DNA of 23,398 nucleotides from NCBI GenBank assembly GCA_033297205.1, contig MU859389.1, forward strand, positions 1 to 23,398, read 5' to 3'. Below the pieces are notes generated by a model. The model ran no database searches and was not told the origin of the DNA. It saw only the letters and a list, made by a program, of their open reading frames with translations. Made by a program: the position numbers and the translations under genes. The stretch comes from Pseudoneurospora amorphoporcata. Lineage: Eukaryota; Ascomycota; Sordariomycetes; Sordariales; Sordariaceae. This document shows positions 1-7,992 of the stretch, piece after piece. Each line of letters opens with the position of its first letter. The first letter of the stretch is position 1.

Positions 1-172
1 TAAGACCTCTTTTACAACACTCCTATTGTATTTGCAACTACGCTGCAATTACGCTGCTTCCTTCAGCACTGCTGTCGTACCACCGCTTCCGCTCCTCTTA
101 GCTACAAGTGCATAGTTCACTGTAGCATCCCTATACTAGTACTATCATCATAGGCTAGTTAGGGCATTGCAG
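1..172. other. Unassigned sequence at window edge
   Basis: The minus-strand gag of element 1 aligns with the gag of element C up to about position 173 and then stops matching. I found no reading frame, LTR boundary or similarity to other parts of the window here. It could be another inserted repeat, a rearrangement junction or a diverged gag segment. Confidence 0.4.
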
Positions 173-1502
173 CAAACACTCGCTTTTCCCAAAAGTCGTC
201 CCACTTCTCGTTTTCCTCGCTCTTCCAGTGATATTCCTCCAGTGGATCTGTCCAGTGACCGGTGGCATCGTTGTTGGGAGGTCCGTACGGGTTAATAAGA
301 TCCCGAATGTCGCTTCTTTCGGTCTCAGACGTCGATAGTAGTGTTGTAGATATGCAGCTAACTTCTTCCCATATCGGCGCCCGACGAATCTGGGGGTCCT
401 CTTGATCAGGCTCGTTGGATGTGTCCCATTGTACTTCGAAGTCGTAATCTTAAGCTCGGTCCATAGCATCCTCGAGATCGTCCTAGTCGTAGTCGATACT
501 AGCGATCTCGACTACCCTCGCCCCTTCTACCGCTGCGGCTTCGGATTTCTTCTACTTCAACTACTTAGGGACACGGCAATCCTTCTTCATATGCCCCTTT
601 TTCCCGCAATTAAAACACTTAACCTAGGAGAAGTCGCGCTTACCTTAGTTGGCTTAGGCGGCGTCGATCTCTATTAGTCTAGAATAGGTAGTTCCCGAGA
701 TATACGTGCCCCAAATCCGCTTCTTCTTAATATTATTACTATTGTTAGACTTGAGGGAAACAAAGGAAGGTATTTTTCCTTTCTTTTCTTGTTCTCGCTA
801 GAACTGGTGGTCATCGATGCGGATAGCTTTATCCATATAGGCATCGATGGAATCGGGTCGGTCCTCCTTATAGAGTTCATCCTTAACTTTATCCTTAAGG
901 CCGTTATAAAACAGTTGCATCAGCCCGTCGTCGTTAATATTGCTGCGAAGCGCATCCTACTTAAAGAGTGCAGCGTAGGCTGAGGCAGACTTAGTTTATC
1001 GAAGATAGGTCAGGCGTTCCTAAGCCCTCCGAATCTTATCCTTTTCTCCAAAGACCCTAGCGAGTGCCTCGGTGAAGGCGACGTAAAAGTTCAAGACCTT
1101 CTTAGTGAAGTCCGAAGCCTGGTCTCCGTTTTCGTAGTGGTCCTTAAGGATAGGCTCGTACCAAGTGAGTGCTTTATCCGTAAGCCTAGTTCCCGCGTAG
1201 GTAACCTTCTCATATTCAATAGCAAACTGGTCGTCGTAGAAGTCGAAGTAGGTTTGTATTTGGATTAAGAACCCTGCGAGGGTGGCCTACTAGCCATCAA
1301 ACTCCCTGGGTGCGGACAACTTAACTCTCTTACGTTCCTTAGGAGAAATTCCTTCTCCCGCCTTCGCTTCGGGGCGTCCAGACTCGGCCTAGAGCTGTGC
1401 TTCCAGCTAATTAATACGGTCCTGCATAGCCTTAAGCTGCTGATGCACAGCAGTGACGTTCAGAAGTTCGCCCTGAGTGGTAGGTCCGGCGGAGGAAGAC
1501 AT
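173..1502 (-). pseudogene. gag: Ty3/gypsy gag of element 1 (broken, 3' end missing)
   Basis: Gag is the structural polyprotein that forms the cytoplasmic virus-like particle and packages element RNA. The reading starts at an ATG at 1502-1500 with a short Ser-rich N-terminus (MSSSAGPTT...). This copy keeps the start codon that element C has lost. It then follows element C gag codon for codon, through an N-terminal Gln-rich helix, the retrotransposon gag domain and an intact CCHC zinc knuckle (C-X2-C-X4-H-X4-C) at 617-576. Several in-frame TAG/TAA codons replace Gln or Trp codons, so it cannot encode full-length protein. Homology ends near 173. The 5' LTR lies just upstream (1562-2007), so the rest of this element would extend left of the window. 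The open frame antisense to it is a by-product, not a gene. Confidence 0.85.
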
Positions 1503-1550
1503 AGTGAAGCGAAGATACCTTTAATACACTATCCGAAATAGGCCAAAGGG

Positions 1551-1559
1551 AGTAGTCAA
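1551..1559 (-). other. Putative self-priming primer-binding site, element 1
   Basis: Nine bases starting 2 nt inside the 5' LTR (TTGACTACT on the element strand) are perfectly complementary to AGTAGTCAA in the same LTR (plus-strand 1692-1700), about 44 nt downstream of the TATA box. No tRNA-like TGG-starting site is present. In Tf1/sushi chromoviruses the 5' end of the RNA folds back on such a site to prime minus-strand DNA synthesis, so self-priming is the likely use here. Transcript ends are not known. Confidence 0.5.
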
Positions 1560-1561
1560 CG

Positions 1562-2007
1562 TATGACGAACGGCAATCTGATCTACCTAAGTAGGATAGC
1601 TAAAGGTAAAGACTATCAGTGCTATTCAGTAAAGCCAAAAGGTTCACAACAAGTATAGTAGCGTTGTACGTGTCTCAGTGATAAAGATCAATTGACTACT
1701 GTCGAACTATCTGACAATCTGAGTTCTCCAGTCGTCCCTTTATACTCCATGCCTTATAGCTACTTCTTGTATCTCTATACTTATAGTAATGCTACTCACT
1801 CGTAGTGTTAGCTCACCCGTAAGCACCTGCTCACCGTGAGCCCTGGCTCACCAGTGAGCACTGGCTCACCGTGAGCACTGTGCATCCTGTGAGCCCGTGC
1901 ATGCTTGGGTGCCTTTCTTGGTTTCTGAGGGTTACACTGGTTCCTCTGGGCGGGGCTACCAGGTCCTGAAGGCTTGGGCGACCCCTGTGTCGCTCAAGTT
2001 CGTAACA
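1562..2007 (-). repeat. 5' LTR of element 1 (gypsy, alpha-type U3)
   Basis: On the minus strand it reads TGTTACGAAC...CGTTCGTCATA; the terminal CA is mutated to TA. It holds a TATA box (minus strand, near 1745) in an AGTATAAAGGG context. It closely resembles the LTR at 14904-15297 and shares its R/U5 end with all gypsy LTRs in this window. It interrupts the LTR remnant 2008-2213: the sequence right of it matches the middle of the 22826-23233 LTR. Its U3 contains an unusual GTGAGC/GCTCAC array. Confidence 0.85.
1811..1894. repeat. GTGAGC/GCTCAC hexamer array in LTR U3
   Basis: Eight hexamers in 84 bp: GCTCAC at 1811, 1829, 1846 and 1864; GTGAGC at 1836, 1854, 1871 and 1889. Several form closely spaced inverted pairs (GCTCAC-C-GTGAGC). 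The hexamer recurs in the other gypsy LTRs although the surrounding U3 sequence differs, as expected of a regulator-binding site; it could also be simple repeat expansion. Confidence 0.7.
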
Positions 2008-2213
2008 ATACTGCATGCTCCAGATGCTTCTCCCGTAGTGTGGTGAGCCTAGCTTACTACCATAGTCGTGGCTTACTTCTATCGTCATAAGCCTAGCTCA
2101 CTTTGTTAATCGTGAGCCTGCTCCGGGCCTATGGTCGTATAGCTTAACCCTTTTTTGGCAGCTTGTGTTCCCAAGGGCCTAGTTGGCCCATGAACTCGCT
2201 TAAGTCTGTAACA
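2008..2213 (-). repeat. 3' LTR remnant of element 2 (gamma-type U3)
   Basis: Only the start of the LTR (minus strand TGTTACAGACTT...) is in the window; the insertion of element 1 cut it near its TATA region. It matches 23015-23232 closely, including shared stretches absent from the other LTRs (for example the block reading cagcttgtgttcccaag). It is therefore paired with the LTR at 22826-23233 as the two LTRs of one old element. The purine-rich tract required before a 3' LTR is present next to it (minus strand of 2214-2233). Confidence 0.75.
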
Positions 2214-2428
2214 CGATGCCTCTCCTCCCTAGCCGTTGTCCTCAACAGCTTATTGGGTCATTCCGGTCCTCTTTCTCTAGTGCTGCCTTCCTGGCTTAGA
2301 TACAGTAAGTTATCCTTCCTCCACCGCTCTTCACCATATCTTCTTCCTATATCTAGAAACGTCCGTTCAAGTCGACGTCCAAACGTCGGATACTGTTGTC
2401 TAACATCGAGAAGTTTGGAATCCTCGTA
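2214..2428 (+). promoter_or_regulatory. Leader of the antisense accessory gene, with polypurine tract
   Basis: On the minus strand the first 20 bases are the polypurine tract of element 2 (GGGAGGAGAGG). On the plus strand the stretch lies upstream of the accessory gene. It contains a GTAAGT donor-like site followed by pyrimidine-rich sequence and a CTAAC branch-like site. Element C has GTAAGT at the matching place, so a leader intron is possible. An ATG at 2216 is in frame with the gene but blocked by TAG and TAA, so I prefer the ATG at 2429. Confidence 0.4.
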
Positions 2429-3006
2429 ATGCCTTGCTTCTACTGCGTCGAACGCAACCTTCATTATAGGAAGCTTTCTGATGATGCGAAATGCAGCGAG
2501 TGCGTTCGTCGAGCGCGTCCTTGCGAGGACTTCGATACTGATGCTAAGCGTAGGTCTCTCTTTAGAGTCTGTTGACATTTTCCTGACCCGTCTTTAGTAG
2601 CTCGTGTTTCTGCAGCGTACGACCGTGTGCGGCAGACGGAAACCGCGCTTCTATAAAGCATTGAAAACGCTTAAAGCAGTTGGAGGATCTGAAAGCACAA
2701 GTGGTTCAATTGTCCGCCTTGGAGAAGCAACAGTAGGATTTGGCTTCCTAGGGTCGCGAACTGTCATTGCGTAGCATAGCCGAATTGGAGACTTTGGAGG
2801 CGGAGGAGCGGGCTGCTGGCTACGAGCCAGAGCCGTTGGCTATAGAGTAGCCAGTGGAGGGATCTACTTCCTTCCCACACGTAGATTGGGCTTTCTTAGA
2901 CGTCTCAGCCTATCCTACTTCCTAGTTAGCTAGCCCTCCGCCCCTGGGCGGTCCGGGTTCCTCCGGTGGAATTCCTCCAGCTTCTTAGGACAACTCAAAT
3001 TCTTGA
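2429..3006 (+). pseudogene. Antisense accessory gene, Zn2Cys6-like plus coiled coil (element 2 copy)
   Basis: The gene lies between pol and the 3' LTR of element 2, on the opposite strand. Starting at ATG 2429 the product begins MPC and shows cysteines spaced C-X2-C-X6-[Y]-X8-C-X2-C-X6-C. The third cysteine is TAT, a likely mutated TGT. This is the spacing of fungal Zn(II)2Cys6 DNA-binding clusters, with basic residues around it. An intron is predicted at 2550-2597 (GTAGGT, branch CTGAC, TTTAG); exon 1 joins exon 2 in frame. Exon 2 encodes a Gln/Leu/Glu-rich helix likely to be a coiled coil, then an acidic stretch, and a tail with VDWAFLD and GPGSSGG ending at TGA 3004-3006. It carries several TAG/TAA stops and a frameshift near 2640-2690. 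The second copy at 20833-21420 shows the same domain order and tail, which argues for a real gene. The function is unknown; a DNA-binding regulator is my inference. Confidence 0.65.
2550..2597 (+). other. Predicted intron in the antisense accessory gene
   Basis: A 48-nt segment with donor GTAGGT, branch CTGAC at 2583-2587 and acceptor TTTAG. It removes an in-frame TGA and aligns in position with a 50-nt intron-like segment (21252-21301) in the second copy. The length and signals fit introns of filamentous ascomycetes. Confidence 0.55.
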
Positions 3007-3363
3007 TGGGTTCCCAAGTGTTGTCCTCGGGTCCAAATATATCCCATTTAATGAGGTACTCCAGTTCTCCTTTTTCCACTCTCGAATCTAAGATCTGCTC
3101 CACATTCTATTCTTTTCCTCATCCTCGATGCTAGTTTGCGTGTTGACGCGTGCGTTTTTAGGTGCTGGTTCTAGTAGCGAGACGTGGAATGCGTGTAATC
3201 TTAGTTTCATAGTATCAGGAATATCTAGTTGAAATACTACGTTCGAGATTTTCTTTTTGATTCTAAAAGGTCCCGCTCGTCGGTCGTCGAGCTTCTTACT
3301 AGGTCGCTTTATCCTAAGGTTCCTGGTGGATAAAAGAACTTTATCCCCCTCCTTAAAGCGAGG
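2864..3363 (-). pseudogene. pol: pol 3' end of element 2: integrase C-terminus and chromodomain
   Basis: Minus-strand translation matches element C pol from the GDKVLLSTRNL motif through the VSLLEPAPKNARVNTQ segment to a chromodomain (VEQILDSRVEKGELEYLIKW... NTWEP). The integrase inserts element cDNA into chromatin, and the chromodomain is thought to steer it to histone-marked sites. The reading is interrupted at 3363 by the copia element and resumes at 13166 on the far side (KRLEGLRF). Stops such as E*NVEQ, where W is expected, are RIP-like. The pol stop is near 2864, and this 3' end overlaps the antisense accessory gene. Confidence 0.8.
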
Positions 3364-3520
3364 TGTGAACAGGCTAGAATGATTGTGTATATTGCTATTG
3401 AGAGAGAAAGAGAGAAGCGGCTAGTCTGGAGGGCTGAAAAGTAGGGCACGAGAGGGAGAGGCCGCCAGGGCCGTGCACGAATGGCACTGGCACAGAGGCC
3501 ACGTGACCACCCTCACAACA
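3364..3520 (-). repeat. 3' LTR of the Ty1/copia element
   Basis: A 157-bp LTR bounded by TGTGAACAGG and CCTCACAACA on the plus strand. It is nearly identical to 13009-13165 (about six differences seen by eye). The flanking bases cgagg (3359-3363) and cgaag (13166-13170) form the 5-bp target duplication with one change. A purine-rich tract (minus strand of 3521-3530) precedes it. It contains a GAGAGAGAAAGAGAGAAG run. Confidence 0.92.
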
Positions 3521-3610
3521 CACCTCCACAGACTGAAAGACCGCTCTCAAAGAGTCTAAGATACTATATACATGTTTGTTTATTTACATCGTAACAATCC
3601 ATTCTAGTGT

Positions 3611-4387
3611 TTAGGCCCAGGGTATGTCCTTCGTTACCAATCCTACCAATCCGACGAATCTACTATACTTGTCTACCTTCAATGGCTTCGTCAGACCATC
3701 TGCTGCCATCTCATCGCCAAGTATATGGACCACCTTAATAGCTTTCTTATCGGATTATTCGATGAGCCATTTGTAACGTACATCAATATGACGATTACGT
3801 GCTGAAATATTCAAATTCAACACCCGTTCTCTAGCATTGGCGCTGTCTGTGAAGAGGATGATATTTGTGTCAATCTCCTCATTGATAGGGTTCTAGAGAA
3901 ATCCCAGATCTTTCAGTATCTCTCCAACCCATTCCAGAGACCTTGCTGCTGGCACAAGGTTCGTAAATTCCGCTTCTATTGTACTGGTTGTCACGAACTC
4001 CTGTCTCTTGGATTTCCATAAGACTAGGTCGCACGTTAGGAATACGATGTGCCTAGCGGTACTGCGCCTTAAAGGGATATTGTCGGCGAAGGAGGCGTCC
4101 GCGAAGCATCTAAACTGCAGGTCGAGATATCCATCTTCAGAAGGTTTGAAATGACCGCTCAGCATGATACCCTGTTTAGGAAACTCTTTTAGGTATCTGA
4201 ATAAATGTTTCATTACAGTTATATACTTGTCTGTCAGCTTAGCATTGCTTTTACAGAGCTTGCTGACGGTATACGTGATATCCGGTCGGGTTCCTATTGA
4301 TAGGTAGTTCAACTGGCCTGTTAGTTTGAGGTACGGTTTGTTGTCGCCGCCAACCTCAATACCTCCATCGATCTTAAAATCCGGCGG
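3611..4387 (-). pseudogene. pol: copia pol: RNase H and C-terminus
   Basis: RNase H degrades RNA in the RNA:DNA hybrid during reverse transcription. The reading contains the copia-type linker (LNYLSIGTRPDITYTVSKL), then CFADASFAD, the KSKRQEFVTTSTIEAEFTNL block and, after one or two stops, the C-terminal ADGLTKPL motif. It ends at TAA 3613-3611, the apparent genuine stop. It shares frame with the upstream reverse transcriptase. The longest open piece is 4312-3893; stops at about 3892 and 3755 replace Gln or Trp. Confidence 0.85.
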
Positions 4388-5250
4388 CTATGGTGTCTTC
4401 ACGCCGTGGAGGTCCTCGTTGGTGAAGTCTTTAATGATGGCACGGGTGTATCGTTCCTGGGAGATGAAGACTGTCCTTTCTTTACGATCTCTTACGATGT
4501 CGAAGCCTAGAAATGTACGCACTTCTCCTAATCGTTTGAGTTTGAAACGCTTCTCGAGGTTGGACTTGACGAGGTCAATGGTCTTGGTAGTTGCTGTAGT
4601 AACGAGGAAATCATCGACGTATAGCACGATCAATGCTCCCAGTCGCCTGCTGATCATTAAGCACTTGTCTGCTCTGACTGCCTCAAAGCCCATCTCTTCC
4701 AATACCAGGTAAAGGGTGCTAAACTAGAATAAAGGGCTTCGTCTAAGGCTATATAGCGCCCTGCGTAGTCGGCAGACCAGCTCGTTCTGGTCAATCGTCT
4801 TCTTCGGTAGGCCTTTTGGTTGTTCCACGTAGTAAACCTGCTTGGGAGGAATCGGTGCGTTGAAGAAAGCTGTGTCGAAATCGAACTGTTGGCACTCGTA
4901 GTCGAGAATAGCTATGATGGCTAGGAATAGCCTCACGCTAACTGAGTTGGCAACTGCCGCGTAGATATCTTGAATGTCTCATCTATCCTTTTTACGATTG
5001 CCGCAAACGACCTATCTAGCTCGTGCTATATATTCTTTCTCGTTGATCAAGTATTTCTCGTCATATACCTATCTTTCGGGCAGGACAAACATGTCTGGAG
5101 TCCTCTTGACTAGCTCTTAGACTCCTAGATCCTCCAGTGCTTTAGCCTGCTTTTTTATGGTTGGCAACTAGTAGGTTTCGTAGTTGGGTAGTTTCTTAGC
5201 CTCCTAAAGTGTTTTAGGGATAATACGAATCTTGTCAGCAACCTATTGTA
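4388..5250 (-). pseudogene. pol: copia pol: reverse transcriptase
   Basis: Copies element RNA to cDNA in the virus-like particle. Motifs on the minus strand in order are QFDFDTAFFNAPI, the LVCRLRRALYSLRRSP block, and the active-site LYVDDFLV with both aspartates intact near 4620. After it come LEKRFKLKRLGEVRTFLGFDI and an RYTRAIIKDF segment. The open pieces 4936-4724 and 4702-4388 are in one frame, separated by a single stop where Gln/Trp is expected. The N-terminal part (4937-5250) has several stops. Confidence 0.85.
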
Positions 5251-5942
5251 TTTAGAGAGCTTTCGTAGTAGTAAGACAGGGGGTGAAAATGCGGCGGATT
5301 TTGTAGGGCTCTACGATTCTCGCGAAGAAATTAGGGAGATCCACTTTGTTTGTAATTATGTTGTTATTGCTATCTTTAGCCTTCTGACTGTGATAATTGT
5401 AGTCTATTGGTTTAGTTGTTTCTCTGCGTAGTCGGGTGGAGGCTGCCGTTTGCACTGGAGGCTTCTTCACTATGGTAAGCGGAAGGTCTGAAGCGGTGGG
5501 CGGGGGATTTGGAGCCTTCCTCACGGTGGCTGGATCCTCTTGTGGGGGAGGGGTTGGTGTACGATCGCGAGTCTGTTGACGCGGTGTTGGACTTGATGGG
5601 GCTGTCACCGCTTCTTTATCGTCGGTTTCGTTGTTGAACGTGCTAGGGGGAATCGGTTGCTCCTCTTCGAGGTCGTTAAGGTCGAGTAAACCGTCGTCAT
5701 CGTTGGTCGTGAGATTTTGGACATCGTTCTCGATGGTATCGATCGGTTCGTCTTCTAATAAAGTTGTCGTGGGAGGAGCGCCTAGTGCGGGTGTAAGGCT
5801 GGGTGAGGGGGTATGTCGTATGCGCGTTGTTGAGGGTAACCGTCGTGTTACCGGGTTGCTTGATAATGGGCGCCGTCGCTATTTTGGCCTTGTCTGCTTT
5901 CTGCTTGCTCTCTAGGTTAGTACCTAACACGGTTACCCAAAT
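5251..5942 (-). pseudogene. pol: copia pol: Pro/Thr-rich linker between integrase and reverse transcriptase
   Basis: The translation is rich in Pro, Thr, Ser and acidic residues (for example TPTPPPQEDPATVRKAPNP and LLDLNDLEEEQPIPPS). It joins the integrase to the reverse transcriptase, where copia elements usually have a low-complexity connector. The integrase frame and the reverse-transcriptase frame differ by one base; the shift falls between about 5700 and 5900, so this part carries an indel. Confidence 0.65.
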
Positions 5943-7061
5943 CTATTGGTTGCTCGCAACAACTTCCTCGATTTTAGCGACTATTTGATCAGAAAAGTGC
6001 ACTTCTAGGGGTGTCTCCCTCTCCTCTAGTGTCTCGTCACCCTCCTTTTCGACAAATCTAACCGCGCTTGCTCTAACGATCTCACCAGTAACTGGGTTCC
6101 AAATCTTATAAATACGGCCGTATATATCACCGTAGCCGATGAGCTTTCCTTTGGTTGAACGGGGATAGAACTTGTTACCCTTGGCGCGTTTCTCTGGCTT
6201 GATGAAGTAATACGCATCGCAAAAGTAAGAGCGTAAGTGCTTGATGTATGGGGTTTGAGCTTGTTCTGGGAAGTTCGTTCCCTTTGCCAATATTTCCCAT
6301 GGGCTCCTGCCTTTTGGGTTTGCACGGGAGAGTAGGAGGTTATCGACTTGAATGACCGATTTAACGACGAAAGGCTATAGATGGACTGGAATCTTCAGGT
6401 CGATTATCAACGTTCTCGCCTATTCCATAAAGATAGCACCTGCTCGTTCTATTTTACTATTTATCTATAGAGTGTGTATTATTGTTTTGTATAGGGCGAC
6501 GCCCTCCGTTCGTGACCAGTTAACGAGACCGCTGTTTTGAAATTCCTTAGTGCTATAGCCAAACTCTGGGCCGCCGTCCATACCAAAGATCTTGACCTTT
6601 CTTCCACTCTGTTTCTCGATGAAAGCTTTGAACTCCTTGATCTGGATGGCTGCATCTCCCTTGTTAATACAGAAACGAGGCCAAACGAAGCCTAAGACGT
6701 CGTCAACGAAATAGACTATATATTTATAACCTATATAACCGGGCACATTGTGTAATACCACGTCGACGTAGATAAACTCGATTAGGTAAGTTACTACTGG
6801 AGCAATCCGTTCCCTAGGTCGATTATCCGTTGCTTTAGCGATAATACAGGACTCACATATATAGTTCTCTGCGTTCTTTATCGAAATATTGGCTTCTTTA
6901 CAAGCTTTGACGACCTAATCTTTCCCAGCATACATAAGTCGACGATACATTATTAAATAGTTAATAGAATCAAGCAGGGCATACTGTACTTACTCGTTTT
7001 GTTATATAAAGTCTTAGGGTTAATATGCTGGGATGCAGACCAAGCCACCCTTTAACAAGCA
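5943..7061 (-). pseudogene. pol: copia pol: integrase
   Basis: Inserts the cDNA into the host chromosome. Recognisable on the minus strand are the zinc-binding region ending in ICESC, a core with IYVDVVLHNVPGY (first catalytic Asp) and YIVYFVDD, then FGMDGGPEFGY (second Asp), and a third region TEGVALYKT in which the usual Glu is not evident. The C-terminal part has SPWEILAKGTNFPE, KGKLIGYG and ASAVRFVEKEGDE, which match copia integrase tails. Stops in the first 150 nt and near 6465 and 6352 are TAG/TAA. Confidence 0.82.
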
Positions 7062-7424
7062 CTAGACTTCGACTTTACCTAACTTAATACGGTTGGATCT
7101 TATATACCACTCTATACCATTATCGAGTAGCCCGCTAGTTAATATTAAATTGACTGGGGTAGCCGGCGAGTAGAGTACATCTTTGATCCTAACCCTGACG
7201 TTGACGGTCGAGGTCGTTGGTAATGTTAGCTCGATAGTACCGATATAATAACAGTACATCTCAAAGCTATCCCCGAAGGTAAGAGGGACTAATTCGGCGA
7301 GTGGCTGCAGTTCTATAAACCACTTGAGATGATTGAAGATGTTGTATGCGCATCCAGAGTCATAAATAACGTTGTCTTTCTAGATCGGTATGTGGTTTTG
7401 CCTTGGAGCCTGTTGGTCTTTAGC
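7062..7424 (-). pseudogene. pol: copia pol: aspartic protease
   Basis: The protease cleaves the gag-pol polyprotein. The active-site motif YDSG lies near 7360-7350, preceded by KDNVI and followed by CAYNIFNHLKWF. Downstream are VPLTFGDSFEMY, the flap-like segment and VRIKDVLYSPATPVNLILTSGLLDNG, typical of copia proteases. One TAG upstream (IP I*KDN) breaks it. Element B is inserted just upstream, at 7425, separating it from gag. Confidence 0.8.
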
Positions 7425-7930
7425 TGTCACACGGACATTGCCCATAGTCCAGGGGTTAGGATTGCAAGACTCAACAGAGCCTCAACGCCTAGCATTAGCC
7501 TCAAGATGCTCAGTGGCCTCCGGCCACAACACCCACCTCGGCCGGACCCTCGGCCGGACCCTTAGCCGGACCTACGGCTAGACCCGCGGCCAGACCCTCA
7601 GCCACGGTCATCCCAGAAGCAACCACAGCTAACCAAGCAAGAAGCAGGGCGCCCGGATAAAGGACAGCGCCAAAAGGAAGATAGAGAATGGATGAAGGCA
7701 TTCAGGAAGAGCCACACGTATGCAGACTACTAGATAGATGTCTTGAAGCCTCAGGCGACAAGGCTTGATGCGTACCTCAAGTACGTACCAATTCCTTTTG
7801 GTATAAGAAGGTTTTGAAGACCCAACCTTCTTCTAGAGGTTGAGAAGATCAATAAGGCTTTCGAGACCAAAGTAGTTTATTAGTTAAATTTAAACTACTA
7901 TTCCAAGCCCTAATTACAGCCCTTGTTACA
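7425..7930 (+). repeat. 5' LTR of element B
   Basis: A 506-bp LTR from TGTCACACGG to CCTTGTTACA (CA end). Its U3 holds five 12-nt units of the CTCGGCCGGACC type (7537-7596); the 3' LTR has four, which explains most of the length difference. A 9-bp stem (7805-7813 with 7824-7832) and a second stem (7871-7879 with 7891-7899) lie in the presumed R/U5 region. A weak TATA (tataag) is at 7802-7807. Confidence 0.9.
7537..7596 (+). repeat. 12-nt GC-rich tandem repeat in element B LTR
   Basis: Units at 7537, 7549, 7561, 7573 and 7585. The first two are identical (CTCGGCCGGACC) and the others diverge mainly by transitions. Each intact unit contains the palindrome CGGCCG, that is CGG and CCG half-sites. 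The 3' LTR has units at 11147, 11159, 11171 and 11183. Confidence 0.85.
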
Positions 7931-7931
7931 G

Positions 7932-7942
7932 ATAAACTACTT
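7932..7942 (+). other. Putative self-priming primer-binding site, element B
   Basis: ATAAACTACTT, one base inside the 5' LTR, is an exact 11-nt reverse complement of AAGTAGTTTAT at 7870-7880 within that LTR. This matches the self-priming layout of Tf1-like chromoviruses. The same LTR sequence can also pair with 7891-7899, so alternative folds are possible. Confidence 0.55.
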
Positions 7943-7992
7943 CCCTCTCGAATTACCCCTTTACCCAATCTTTACTCAATACCCCAGCCAAT

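Noticed and set aside
1811..1894. Possible CRISPR-like or regularly spaced array
   Set aside because: The repeat is only 6 bp with irregular 3-13 bp spacing in both orientations, inside an LTR of a eukaryotic element.
3364..3588. Promoter or microsatellite region independent of transposons (GA-rich run)
   Set aside because: It is part of the copia LTR; the same run occurs at the matching place in 13009-13165.
7329..7581. Two overlapping plus-strand open frames
   Set aside because: They cross the boundary between copia protease and the element B LTR and read through the 12-nt tandem array; no domain or conservation.
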